Assembly (NCBI GenBank): GCA_033032175.1 | Contig: CM065306.1 | Span: forward strand, 10,434,001-10,498,000 | Source of the DNA: Saturnia japonica | Lineage: Eukaryota; Arthropoda; Insecta; Lepidoptera; Saturniidae | Direction: 5' to 3' | Length of the DNA: 64,000 nucleotides | In this document: positions 37,101-48,058 of the stretch, piece after piece | How positions within the stretch are numbered: the stretch's first letter is position 1 | Layout of the letters: every line of letters starts with the position of its first letter | Position numbers and translations under genes: made by a program | Notes under the pieces: generated by a model | What the model saw: only the letters and a program-made list of their open reading frames with translations | What the model was told of the DNA's origin: nothing | Database searches by the model: none

Positions 37101-37677
37101 CGAAGCGGATGGGCAACAGCTAGTAACTGATAAAGCAAATATTGTATTGACATAATCATAACTTTTATCGTATTTAATTTAAGAACTTAATTTGTAGAAT
37201 ATTATATAATATTGTTATACACATACACAACTAAAAAGTGGTTATTTATTATAGAAATACACGGAGCAATACAATGATAGGTTACAAGAAATAAACGCAA
37301 GACCAATAAAGAAAGTCATAGAAGCCAAGGCTAGGAAGAAGAAACGTATGATAAAGAAAATGGAACGCGCAAAAAAGAAGGTGGAGGCGGTTATGGAAAA
37401 CGCCGACATGTCGGAACGTGAGAAGGCGCAACAAGTACGGCATCTTTATAAAAAAGCACAGTCTGAAGTGAAAAAGAAGGTAACATATGTCGTTGCGAAA
37501 AAACACACAACAGGCAAACGTGTGAAGCGACCGGCGGGTGTTAAAGGACATTACAAAGTTGTTGATCCTCGAATGAAAAAGGACTTACGTGCACAGAAGG
37601 CCAAGGAGAAAACAAAAGGTCGCGGTAAAAAGGTCAAGCCTAATAAAGCTCCTAGAAAGAAAGGAAAGGCAAAATGA
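28118..37677 (+). CDS. FTSJ3: pre-rRNA 2'-O-methyltransferase FTSJ3/Spb1
   Basis: Nucleolar enzyme that methylates 27S/28S rRNA precursor and is needed for 60S subunit assembly. Ten coding exons: 28118-28184, 29050-29807, 30147-30296, 30642-30755, 32976-33137, 33210-33417, 34721-34990, 35325-35522, 35592-35791, 37255-37677. Phases agree and give 849 residues, matching the roughly 840-residue animal protein. The N-terminal FtsJ domain shows [13 protein letters not shown] (catalytic Lys31), the SAM site [18 protein letters not shown] (Asp), FITKVFRS (Lys) and [13 protein letters not shown] (Glu), so the K-D-K-E tetrad is complete. A middle region with acidic, low-complexity stretches follows (exons 4-8). 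Exons 9-10 form the Spb1 C-terminal domain ([18 protein letters not shown]-like [13 protein letters not shown], then [16 protein letters not shown]) with a very basic tail. Donors of exons 4, 5 and 7 are weak (GTTTTT, GTTGGT, GTTGGT). The gene appears intact. Confidence 0.95.
30756..32975 (+). other. FTSJ3 intron 4, carrying a retroposon
   Basis: The longest FTSJ3 intron. It is AT-rich except for 31704-32724, a GC-rich retroposon described separately. Removing the retroposon leaves about 1.2 kb of ordinary intron. Confidence 0.7.
31694..32734 (-). mobile_element. Hairpin-array retroposon with poly(A) tail
   Basis: The insert 31704-32724 is flanked by the 10-bp direct repeat CATATGGTAG (31694-31703, 32725-32734). 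The left edge is a T-run (31704-31715), so the element is a minus-strand retroposon with a poly(A) tail. Between about 32050 and 32535 there are nine short stem-loops at 32058-32073, 32156-32169, 32247-32262, 32319-32333, 32355-32371, 32425-32441, 32454-32469, 32489-32504 and 32516-32532. Stems differ (AGTGG/CCACT, GGTGG/CCACC, GGAGG/CCTCC, CGAGG/CCTCG, AGAGG/CCTCT) but pairing is kept. On the minus strand most are followed by TTAAAAAA or a similar A-tract. Two longer-range stems lie at the ends: 31718-31724 with 31792-31798, and 32685-32691 with 32715-32721. Overlapping open frames on both strands do not look like proteins. It could be the 3' end of a 5'-truncated LINE or a SINE-like RNA. Confidence 0.7.
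33418..34720 (+). other. FTSJ3 intron 6
   Basis: AT-rich, no embedded gene recognised. Around 33930-34260 a non-coding block (GTTTCACATATACATATCAA, then GGTAGTTGGGTGATG) may be an old repeat. Confidence 0.4.
35792..37254 (+). other. FTSJ3 intron 9
   Basis: Contains the dispersed repeat at 36017-36180 and, near 36960-37125, a repeat-like block ending GCCCAGCGAAGCGGATGGGC followed by AACAGCTAGTAA, similar to tails of other dispersed repeats in the window. No gene is seen. Confidence 0.5.
36017..36180 (+). repeat. Dispersed repeat, copy 2 (in FTSJ3 intron 9)
   Basis: Second copy of the repeat at 5727-5883, in the same orientation, with small indels. Both copies sit in introns of plus-strand genes. 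Confidence 0.7.
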
Positions 37678-37678
37678 T

Positions 37679-37684
37679 AATAAA
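37679..37684 (+). terminator. Poly(A) signal of FTSJ3
   Basis: AATAAA begins two bases after the TGA stop, implying a very short 3' UTR if used. No better signal is seen in the next 100 bp. Confidence 0.45.
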
Positions 37685-37699
37685 TTTATGTATACAATA

Positions 37700-38626
37700 A
37701 CAAAGTTTTTGTTTTATCTCTGTTTTACCCTAATTGGGAACGTGTGTGAAAATATACAATATAATAATCCTAACACAATGCTGCTTTTGTAGGAATACTT
37801 TTAAGAACGAGACGATTATTTAAGATAATTGAAGGAAATAATTTAACGTTTGTATTGAAAAAAACTTATTAGAGTATGACCATCTATTGTAGATAAATTT
37901 AATATAAACATAACAATATCATAAACTAGTCGAATATTGTGTTGACCTTCGGTAGTTGTACAAGGGTGGCGAGACTTATTAGTAGATGTCATTACATGAA
38001 TTATTTTTACGACTAAGGTCAGGGCGATGCTTGAATCTACGTGCGTCATTCGCCGCCGAGTTCAGGGACAGACACGCCATATAAATGATATCACTTCGCT
38101 TTGTAGCCTTGGTGTCTAAATCTGATTCGCTCTAACTACGCCGTCTGACTGCTAATGCTATAGAGCGCTTTAGCAAAGAATCAGCATATGTGCCTACAGT
38201 CTACTCTGCGTCACAGTGGTTTTAAATACAATGACCTTTTAAATGCAGACAACAACGATGACTCGTAAACATACTGATTGCTACTGGGAAAACTATAAGC
38301 TTTGTAAATCCCCAAAAGAATCCACTTGTGACGATTTGAAAAATAACATATACTTGTACATTTTGATTAAATTTTTACTTTATTAAACTAAATTTCAATG
38401 TAATCTATTACTATCTACTACATTGATATTTGAAGGGCCTACTATGAAAAAACACGAATGTACAATAATTCTTCATGAGTATATTAAACTTTCCAGTTGT
38501 TTTTGTAAATGTTTTATTTGCAATAAAATAGTTCATCATTACAATTTTAAAAGTTGATCAAGATTTGAAAATTGTTTAAAATACTAAAAGAAGTACTTCT
38601 TTCTACAGCCGGCTTCAAGTAAAATT
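37700..38626. other. Intergenic, no gene recognised
   Basis: AT-rich flank downstream of FTSJ3. No domain-bearing frame, RNA gene or repeat could be assigned. Confidence 0.35.
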
Positions 38627-38863
38627 TTAGCGTTTTGGATTTTCTTTCCCTCCGAAAAGACATGGTCGATGAAGATGACCTTCAAGTCGAAAGTTGTTGT
38701 TGTTGAAAGTTAGGCATGGACGACTCGGCCTATCTATATACATGCTGAGAACCATAATATATTTATTAGAGAGAAATGTTAGATGAGTTAGATCTCTGCT
38801 TGATAAATAGTAGTTCATTTCATCCACTAATATGAGGCGAGTCTGCATGGTTATGGCTGAAAC
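38627..38863 (-). CDS. Possible terminal exon of an unknown gene
   Basis: The minus strand has a plausible acceptor (GTGTTTCAG just above 38863) followed by an open frame of about 75 codons that ends at 38627. The end reads YIDRPSRPCLTFNN, then FRLEGHLHRPCLFGGKENPK. A possible AATAAA lies about 110 bp further on (TTTATT near 38514). I do not recognise the product. The two Arg-Pro-Cys-Leu repeats are a curious internal similarity. No upstream exon could be found, so this may be chance. Confidence 0.22.
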   Translation of the reverse strand, partial: VSAITMQTRLILVDEMNYYLSSRDLTHLTFLSNKYIMVLSMYIDRPSRPCLTFNNNNFRLEGHLHRPCLFGGKENPKR

Positions 38864-41800
38864 ACTTCAATATCTACTTTATCAATTCATGAATGAAGAA
38901 TAAAGATACCTACCTAGAATTGTAGATTGCGAAAGATATCAATTTTATTTTATTTAAAAAAATATCTTTTTCAAGTTTGATAACTTATAAGTACCTATTA
39001 AAGGGGTGGATGGATACCTATAGGTATATTGAGAATTGAGACTCGTTTCAGTTTTGAACTTACAGGTTATGAAAATTTTAACCGTTTTAGGAAATTCAAA
39101 GCTTAAAGATGTGAAAAGCTACTTGAATAGCATAAATAGTAAGTAGTAATTTCATATGGTCAACGCCCCCGATATAGCTAGTTGTCTATCATATATTATG
39201 TACTTATGTTATAAACTGTTAATAGTCGTTTAGTAGATGTATGAATGAATCTATATCATATGATTGCGATTATGGTCTCAAAATTATAACCTGAAAAAAG
39301 GTTAACAAATTATACTTTCTTGCTGGAATCAGTAGGTATTACTTAAACGAACCACTTTGTAACGACTCTACATCTTTTGAACAAAATAGTAATCAGTAAA
39401 AACTGACAATAATTAAAACTTCAAGAATAATATATAACTTAATAGGTTATTCGGAAATAGCTGAAGAGTATGAGAAAAGAAGGAATCGAATGGGGAGTGT
39501 GGTGGTGGCCGGTATGTGGTGTTGGGTGGTGAGTGGTGTCGGGCGGGGATGTGCAGAGGGGCTGGGTGGCCGGCCGGGCTATATCGAGCGCGCGATCACG
39601 GCCAAGGCCGCACACCGCCGCGCCGCGCCGTCATCGCTCTCGACCTGAACGCCCGTGCCCCCTGCCATCTAAACCTGTACATAAGTGCACATAACTACCT
39701 AATGTTTGTTTTATGTATTACTTATTGTATTGTTCAGTACCATATTTATATAGGTAACTTGCAGAATGACTGACATATCAACGCACAGCCTAAACTAGGT
39801 ACTGGGGTTAGGGCCGTGAAAATTTACATGCGGGTACTTTTTACTCTGTAGGTGAACACCAAGCTAAGATTTCTGGATATTCAACCCCTAAGGTGATGAA
39901 CGTTTGTATGATATCCGTCATTCAATTAGAAATCAGTTATAAGGTAAAAACATAGGACATTACTCAAATAAAGCGTGAGCGAAGCCGCGAGAAAAGCACT
40001 AGAATTATATAAAATAAATAAATAGGTACCTAGCCAGATGGACTTAGTGTAATTGTAAGATAGGTAATTAAATAATTCCAATACTTATTCGAAATATTTT
40101 ACATAAAATGTGAAAATTATTTGTATAGGAAAATTATGTTTTTTTATTTACGACCCTTTGGTGTGAGGTAGATTGCCGAGTCCGTCGTGTCAAGGTTGTG
40201 AAACGGACTCCCGCAGCGCGGCGTGTCAGCCGGCGCCCATTTCGACAGCCGACAAAATATTGTATTTTAAGAATATAGGTATTGTAAACTCGGGGTCAAG
40301 TTTGTATAAAGGCACACTTTGATAAAGTAATGTCATTCTGAGCTAAATAGATAAAAACATATTATTATGGATTATGGATCACGGGACTACTAATCGTCCG
40401 ATAGTTCGAGCGAAAATAATTTTTTGGCCTGTTGTTTTTGCCGGCTTATGTAATGCGTGCGGTCACAGAGCACACCTGTTGCTATCGCGCCCCGTCAATA
40501 GTGCATATCATTAATACGGTTTCACTATTCATACCAACAAATATCTAGCATGGCCTTTCCTGACGAAGGGAGCGTCCTCACGGCTTGCGTTTTACTCTAT
40601 ACTCTACACTGCGAATCTCTAACATCACTTCTTTGGTTTACGGTAACTATAAACTTCAGCATAGTTTTGTCATTCCATAATTGGCTATAAGAATTGTCAA
40701 CATCACTGCTTAAAAAACGCATGCGGAGCCGCGAGGCACCTTTAGTTTTCTCCAAGTTTATAGTTTACACTTAAATTGTGCAAAAGTGTCTACATTTATG
40801 TTACGTCACAATATCCTTATGTTTGATTTTCAGACATCGATAAATGAGCACGTGATAGGGCAGGGAACGGGAAAAACAGGAGGGTTGACCTCGTCCTCAC
40901 AAGGTCGCAGGTTCCATTCCACTCGGCCATACCCACACGTCCACCCCTGTTCAGTAATATTCCATAATAAGCATTCGTCCCTGATACTTTTTCTCATTTA
41001 GGGGTATTCCATTATAAGTTTTCAATTACTTTAATATTAAGTATATTTACAATTTATTTTTATAGGTTGAATAAAATAAGGTCATCTAGAAATCCTCAGG
41101 GGATCCGTGTAGAAAATTTTTGACCCTAATTTTAATATAGCAAGCTTATAATAAATTATCTTGCGTCACTTGCTTCACCCGCGTAAAATTCCAGATTCTT
41201 GTGTATATTTTTCTAATACAGGCTAGGTTTGAAAAAAAAACCTTTTATCTAACTTTTAATACTAGATTAAATATTTAATCTCATGATTTTTTTTTTAAAC
41301 TTAATTATATCTAGAAAATCTCCATCTTTAATTTTGCATCCTTTTCTAATAGTCCAAATCAAAATTTTCAAACTGATTAAAAATAACTCTTAAAAACAGT
41401 TTAACTCCGTTTTTAACTCCTAGGGTAGAATATATAAAAATCTCTTCTTAACGGATGCCTATATCATCGACTATCCTCCAACGGTACGACGATGAGCTGT
41501 TGTCGGGTAGAGCAATCACTAAAGGCAGTTACTACTTTATGATAATTATGTATATCTGGTCATATACGTCATAATTATATATAAACGCATTAATTATAAT
41601 TTGTGAAGATATATATCTTCTTCTTCATATCCGCAACTTGGTTTAATCTTTGCAAGATTTCCTAGGAATTAATATAATATTAATATTTCTGTTCTAGAAT
41701 TGGTCTGTCTATTAGTGATAACTGGAGTAAAGCAATTCAGTACTTTCCATGTTTAACGATGACATGACACAGAGAGAATAGAGGTCGATGACCTCAATTT

Positions 41801-42720
41801 TGGTCTATAGTGATTATATATAGATATGTAAATTTTGTACATACAACTTTTGCAATTATTTTACAAGTTTGGTTGTCCTGACACGCAGGGCCCTCTTAAG
41901 GATATTCGGCGCCGGGGTGCGAAATTTATCACTGTGGTGATCATGAGGTCATGATCATGTAGGAATACTTCACAATGTTTAGACAATTGAAGATTTACAC
42001 CTAGCGTAAAGCTTCGGTATCTCATGTTCCAGCTGGACTGGAAGGTACTAGCAGTGGCGAGGTCTCATAATTAGACGATTATTTATTATTAGTAGTAGTA
42101 GTGGTCTTTTTATTAATTTTGGAATACGTCTAGGACCTACTGAAGCGGAGAGTAAAATCCAGATTAGCGCTGGCGCTCTTGTCAATGTAGATGAACTGTG
42201 AATCCATAAAGTAAAAAGTAGGTAATACATCGAGAACAATGTAATGTGTGATGTATGTAATAATAATAATGTATGAATCGTCATAGATGATTAAAAGCAA
42301 AGACTATCGCCACACTATCGCATATGATAATATAAAACATCATGCTCAGCATATGCAGATAAGCGGTTATAAACGGGAGGACACACGCGATAGTAATTTA
42401 TGTGTTTTTTTATTTGACCTTTCCAATTTTCCTTGGTTACCTTAAAACATCAATTTCATATGTACATAAATTGTCGACGAGTCGCAAAATTTATACTAAA
42501 TATGATCTAATTCTAATTTTAGAATTTATATAAGAACAAAATTAATATATACCAAATTTTAAAATTGATTATTATGATAATTTTCTATAACTATAGATAA
42601 AAAGATATCGTGATAATTATTTTTACATAAGGACTCCAAAGAAGTAAAACAAAATGATCAAATTTATTCTGAAGTTCTTGCATGATGCGCGAACAACGGA
42701 AAACTTATAATTTTATTATA
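38864..42720. other. Gene-poor intergenic DNA
   Basis: No gene is recognised. 39486-39670 is strongly GC- and CpG-rich (GGCCGGCCGGGC, GCCGCGCCGCGCCG) and 40150-40250 is moderately so; either could be an unmethylated promoter or a repeat. 41870-42290 holds repeat-like blocks. Open frames at 39516-39773 and 42048-42284 carry no domain. Confidence 0.35.
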
Positions 42721-42723
42721 GAC

Positions 42724-43770
42724 TAGCTGTGTGCCCGCGGCTCCGCACGCGTTTGATATTACGCAGTAGTTACTTAATTATATTTTTATACATATCATGT
42801 ACAGTTCATATATTATAGTCTATCAATAAAATTGAAGAATGCCATGTAGTTCCCATATATAATTTTCATCAAAATTGGTTGAGGAATTATTAAAGTGTTT
42901 TTTTTTTTGAAGTGATAACTTCTTAAGGGAAGGCAAACTGGTTTGTAACGTAACGCGTTACGGCGCCATTAATAGTAGCATAGTTTCAGTCAATCCTAAT
43001 GTTCGTAGCCTAGCGGTCATAAGCGTGACTGCTATGGCCGGAGGCGTCCCAGGTTCGAATCCTCGCCGGCTTCCCTATTTCTCTTTCGTTTGTTTTTCTT
43101 TTTGATTAGTTTAAGTTATCACTTCTGTCGAGCGTCCCGAAACGCACACTTTTTTTAAATACATTTCTGAAATTATTGTTGACGATTCTTCTATCCTAGC
43201 AATTAAGAAATCACGCATGCATCTCGTTTGAGAAATTTTGTCAAAAGCAGTCGATAATTAATTTTTATTTTTTGTATTTTTGACAATCCTTATAAAGCCT
43301 TTCAATTATGGAATGAGTCTTACTTCCTGTACACAAAATTTCTTCTAAATCGATTAAGATTTAATGTAACAAAATTTTTTTGGAGATTCTTTTAAAGATT
43401 CCTACATAATTATGAATAAATAAATATATAAATTCATGGAAAGACTTAAACTTCCCGTGTACAAAACTTCATCAAAATTAGTTAACATTTCACGAAAATA
43501 TTTTTATTTGTATTTTTTTTTATTTCTAAAAGTATTATTGAAATTTTTACATCCTATCAACTGACCAATGACATTAGTATCCCGTGTATAAAATTGTACA
43601 AAAATCGTTCAAGCCATTTTTGAGTTAAATCCGGACATACAAACAGACAAACAAAACAATTTTTTTGGCATATTCGTGATCAGTATGCTTTCGTATGATA
43701 GTTCGTATTTAGAAATTTGAGCTAAAAATTAACTATACAAACATAACTACAAATTTATTAATATAGATAG
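42724..43770 (+). repeat. 1-kb dispersed repeat, copy 1
   Basis: Starts AGCTGTGTGCCCGCGGCTCC and ends near TTGAGTTAAATCCGGACATA, CAAACAGACAAACAAAAC and TTTATTAATATAGAT. Inside, a loosely conserved motif (AAATTTCATCAAAATCGGT, then AAATATTTTT) recurs about every 110-155 bp. The same layout recurs at 45443-46450. It is interrupted by the tRNA-like insert at 42909-43125. No coding frame is seen. Confidence 0.6.
42909..43125 (+). mobile_element. tRNA-like insert between 13-bp inverted repeats
   Basis: GAAGTGATAACTT (42909-42921) is the exact reverse complement of 43113-43125. Between them are Pol III-like box A TAGCCTAGCGG (43006-43016) and box B GGTTCGAATCC (43052-43062), 35 bp apart. The second repeat copy at 45443-46450 lacks this insert at the matching place, which supports insertion. 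The tRNA part has an imperfect T stem and no complete acceptor stem, so it is a SINE-like element and not a working tRNA gene. Confidence 0.6.
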
Positions 43771-45442
43771 ATTTTTATATTTAACTCTTTGCGCGCATAA
43801 CGGCTATTTTATAATATATAATTTTATTTATACAGATTTATATATTTAACTCTTGTAATAGATAGATTTTATTGTTTTACTTCTTTGAAGTCCTTATAAA
43901 AAAAAAAAATCACCATATTTTTATAAACAATAATTCTGTAGAACACGTGAGCAGAGCCGCGGGAACGACCAGTATAAAATAAATGGGAATCTGTTATCAT
44001 ATACACCGACACATATTGTGTTACAAGGCAGGTGAAACCACAAGTAGAAAGTAGATAGTGTGAAGTAAATTAATTTGAATATTAGCAGACAGTGAGTTAT
44101 ATATACTATTTATTTTATTTTGTTCAGTGAGTCAGTCACTAACTGTGAAACCGAAACATACTCATTTAACCATTATTTATTTCATCAACCATTCTACACT
44201 GTAATTGGTCTCATCGAATTGTGGATGGATTATTTGAGAGGACGTTACACAAATCTCACAGATAACTGTCCACCCCCGCTTAATAAAAAGCATAGTTTAG
44301 TATATGTACATTAATCGTGAGTGTGACCGACCTACGTTGACGGGCAGCGTCGCCTCATGGAAACAACAAATAACCACGAACAAAGCCGCTGTCGCACCGG
44401 ATTGACAGTTATCTGCAGGTGAACTACGATTAACTTCTCGCCGTGAGGTCGTTAGCCGAAATGGACATTTTTATAAGCTCGCCGAAGCAGGTGACGCCGC
44501 GCCGCGGTGCGGCGCCGCGTCGCGCTCCGATCTTTTTGTGAATTCCGTCCAGACGCTTCACGGCCTCGACCCGACAATAAAGCCAATGACAAATTGCTAT
44601 CGTGTTCCTGTGTATGGAATCGAATGAAGTATTCTGTTATGTCTTTTTTACTTTAATTTTGCAAATTTAGCCTTTTGTTTATTCTTGCTAGCTGTGCCCC
44701 GCGGTTTCACCCGCATATAATTTAAAATAAATTATTGATTGATGATTTATTATACTTCAGTATAGACAACATTTTTATCGGGCGGCCAGGGTTATGCGTC
44801 ACATCGCACGGCTCGTTTGCGATAATACTACTTAGTCATACATTCGAGACCAGTATTCAATTATTTTAATTTTCCAGTATCTCTCATACTAAGAGTATAA
44901 TTATTAGTTATATTAACATGCTATAAAGGGCAAAAATTATCTTCATAAAATTGTCTTGATGATGAAGTAACTTTCGTTCATAAGGATTAATATGCCATGC
45001 CTAAAAATGATACTCATAAATCACTTTAAAATCTTCAACAATTTTTTGTTAATAAATACCATATTGTGGCTTATGTATAAGAGATAGGCATATAGTATTG
45101 CAGATTTTTTTCTAAACATACTAATGACTAATATTTTTGTAGAACATTGTATTTACTTATCACTAACAATTACGCTAGCGCACGCGAATAAAGCAGTTCA
45201 GGAGCGCTTTCACTTCCGACTTACTTAACAAAAATCAATATTCAAGGCTAGCTGAGAGATGTAGCCTAATGTTAAATAGCCTATACTATTACTTGTGAAT
45301 CTGGTTATAATATTATAATTTTTTTAAAATCGAATCAGACTGGTAGTTGCAGAGATTAGCGTGTTTAAGCAAACAATCAAACAACAAAACTCTTCTGCTT
45401 TATTATATTAATATTAAAAATATAGTATTGAATTATATTATA
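43771..45442. other. Intergenic with one GC-rich island
   Basis: No gene is recognised. 44335-44590 is GC- and CpG-rich (GCCGCGCCGCGGTGCGGCGC near 44494) within AT-rich surroundings and could be a promoter or first exon of an unseen gene. A repeat tail GCTGTGCCCCGCGG occurs at about 44690. Confidence 0.35.
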
Positions 45443-46450
45443 ATAGCGGTGTGCCCGCGCAGCTCTGTACGCGTTTTTATTACGCAGTAATTATTTTCAT
45501 CTTCCAACATTTTATTTTTACTCATATTATTGACAATAAATATAGCCTATCAATTGAGTGTATCAATGTACTCATTATACTTCTCGTGTACAATATTCAA
45601 CAAAATTTGTTGAGAAATATCAAAATTGTTTTTTTTTTTTTACATACTGTTTCTGAAATTATTATCTATTGACGAGTTTTATAAATGTTTGATTATGAAT
45701 TGAATCATGAAATGTATGTAATTCTAATTATGTAATGTATCCTGTTTACGAAATTTTGTCAAAAGCAGTTGAGAATGAATACAAATTAAATTTTGCGTTA
45801 TTTTTACAACTATAAAAATATTTTTGAGAATGATAGTTGATAAGCATCAATTAAGGTATGACTTATACTTCACCCATATAAAATTTCATCGAAATCGGTT
45901 AAGAATTTACAAATATTTTTTTTACTTTTTATTAAAGTTTAATTGATTAATATCATAGCCCATCATTCCTGGAATGTCTTATACGTCATATGTATAACAT
46001 TTCATCAAAATCGAGCAAGAATTAAAAAAAAATATTTTATTGGAAATTATTTCTTTTATGATTCCTACAAATTATATGTATTGAAAATAATCTTATCCCA
46101 TCATTAATAGAATGACTTAAACTTCCCGTGTACAAAAAAAAAAAAACTTCATCAAAATTGGTCAAGAAATCGCGAAAATATTTTTATTTCATTCTTTTTT
46201 ACGATTTCTAAAAGTAATATTGAAAATTATTATACCCTATCAATTGACCAATGACATCAGCATCTTGTGTACAAAATTTCATAGAAAACGATAAAGCTAT
46301 TTTTGAGTTAAATCCGGACATACAAACAGACAGACAAAAACATTTTTAAAAGCATATTTATGATCAGTATCGTTGATAAAGTAAGCGAATCGGAAAATTT
46401 GAAAAAAAAATTGACTGAACAGACAAACTTCAGATTTATTAATATAGATG
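45443..46450 (+). repeat. 1-kb dispersed repeat, copy 2
   Basis: Related over its whole length to 42724-43770, same orientation. The motif AAATTTCATCRAAATCGGT recurs near 45750, 45883, 45993, 46146 and 46268. It ends with TTGAGTTAAATCCGGACATA and TTTATTAATATAGATG. No coding frame and no inverted termini are seen. Confidence 0.6.
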
Positions 46451-46691
46451 TTTAAAGTAAAACGATTATTTTTTACAACTATGAATAACAACTATAAAAT
46501 TATGAAAATTTTAAACGATTTAGTCAAGTTATTATCTAATCTAATATAATACTATTAAGTGAGCGATTCTTGTATAATATATTGTTTATTCATCTGTGTC
46601 CCAAAATATCCGACCTGTACCTATAACTTCGCACTGGCATTATATTTTTGTTATCCAGCGCATATTTCGAAGTATTCCCCTTTCGGTGCTT

Positions 46692-47433
46692 CTACATCCT
46701 GATGCAGTTCTGGTAATCGGTTTTCAGAATGGTTATGGGTGAACGCGTCGCATTCATTTCAACCGTCTCTCTGTCGTCAAACCGATGTCCTTTGAGCGGC
46801 ATTTTTATTTTTTGTAACAGCCAAAAGTCGCAGGGTGCCTTAACGGGACTGTACGGAGACAGACGGAGTTGTTTAATATTGTGTTTCGCTAAAAACTGAT
46901 GCACGAAGTTTGATGAATCCGCTGACGCGTTATCATTGTTGAGCAATCAGTCGCCGCTTGCCCAAACACTCGTGCGACCATTTTTGAATAGCTTTTACCA
47001 TTCTTTTGAGTTTTGCCCATACAAGCTCTTCGAAGGTCTCCTGCATCATTTCGATGGTCCCTACACAACTTTATGCAAATTCTTTGTTCCGATCCTGTCA
47101 TTTTCAACGATAGCAAAATCCTTCAAAACGCGAAATCGACAATGTACGTAAAGACACACTGCGCTCGAAATATCAAATCTCGTCGGTATCCATGGTAGCC
47201 GAGGACTTCGTGAAGAGTCACGTGTTAGTTGTTGCGCTCAATCTTCATAAAGATCATTCGGACGTTTTGGCGCGAAGTTATGGGTACAAGTTGGATGCTT
47301 TTGGAACACACCTCATATACGTAATTAGTTTCTCGGAAACAGCTCCAACGATTTGGTTGAAACTTTGTATTTAGATAATATTTTACATTCCAAGTTTACC
47401 TAGATAGGTTTTTTTTTCTGTAAGACACCCAGA
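46692..47433 (-). pseudogene. Mariner remnant with internal deletion
   Basis: On the minus strand, 47116-46889 gives part of the DNA-binding domain (EQRICIKLC and surrounding residues), and 46946-46692 gives the C-terminal catalytic part (NNDNASADSSNF, then YSPVKAPCDFWLLQKIKMPL). The middle, including the first catalytic Asp, is missing or scrambled. The right end 47326-47433 carries the family terminal repeat ending CCCAGA followed by TA. The matching left end was not found. Confidence 0.75.
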
Positions 47434-48058
47434 TATTTAATCATTATGATATGGTGATCACGAAACGCCTTTATGCGTTGCGTCAACTTGACTAGGTTGG
47501 ACTGGCTTGAGGCTGGATGTATAGCGGTGTTGGGCAACCCTGGACAACAGTCGAGCGGTTCACTTTTAAGCTGTTCCGCGGTTGAAAAATCCTAAAAATA
47601 GGTTGTTTTGCGTTAAAAACATTGGGTGATATATAAAAAGTTGTGCGGTAAAAAGGTGCATCCGATAGTGAAAAAATTATTGTTGTAAGTGAAGTGGTTC
47701 CCGAGTTATTGCAAAAAGAGTGAATTTTTTTTACATGGCTGGCGGACCACGCCTGATGTGACGTCACGAACCCCTAACCCCCTGTCGTGCATAGTGTGGC
47801 GCATAACGAAGATATTTCCCCAGAACCATAGACTTTGTTTCCCCCACATTCTTTTTCGACAACTTACCGGTTTTCTGGAGAAGGTTGGATTGGGTTGGGG
47901 GAACGACTTGGTTGGGGGCCATCGACTTGTTCCGATAAAAAATTCGCGCGGGAAAATAAGCATGAAATAAAAATTAAACAGTGCCTTGATGCTACTCTGT
48001 AAAGATTACAAAAATATAATTTTTTTAACTGTGTGTGTGTTGAAACAAAAACGTCCAT

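Noticed and set aside
39516..39773. Protein gene in a GC-rich island
   Set aside because: Low-complexity Arg/Gly/Ala translation, no splice sites and no domain; GC content alone keeps the frame open.
43004..43075. tRNA gene
   Set aside because: The T stem has a mismatch and the acceptor arms do not pair; it lies in a mobile insert.
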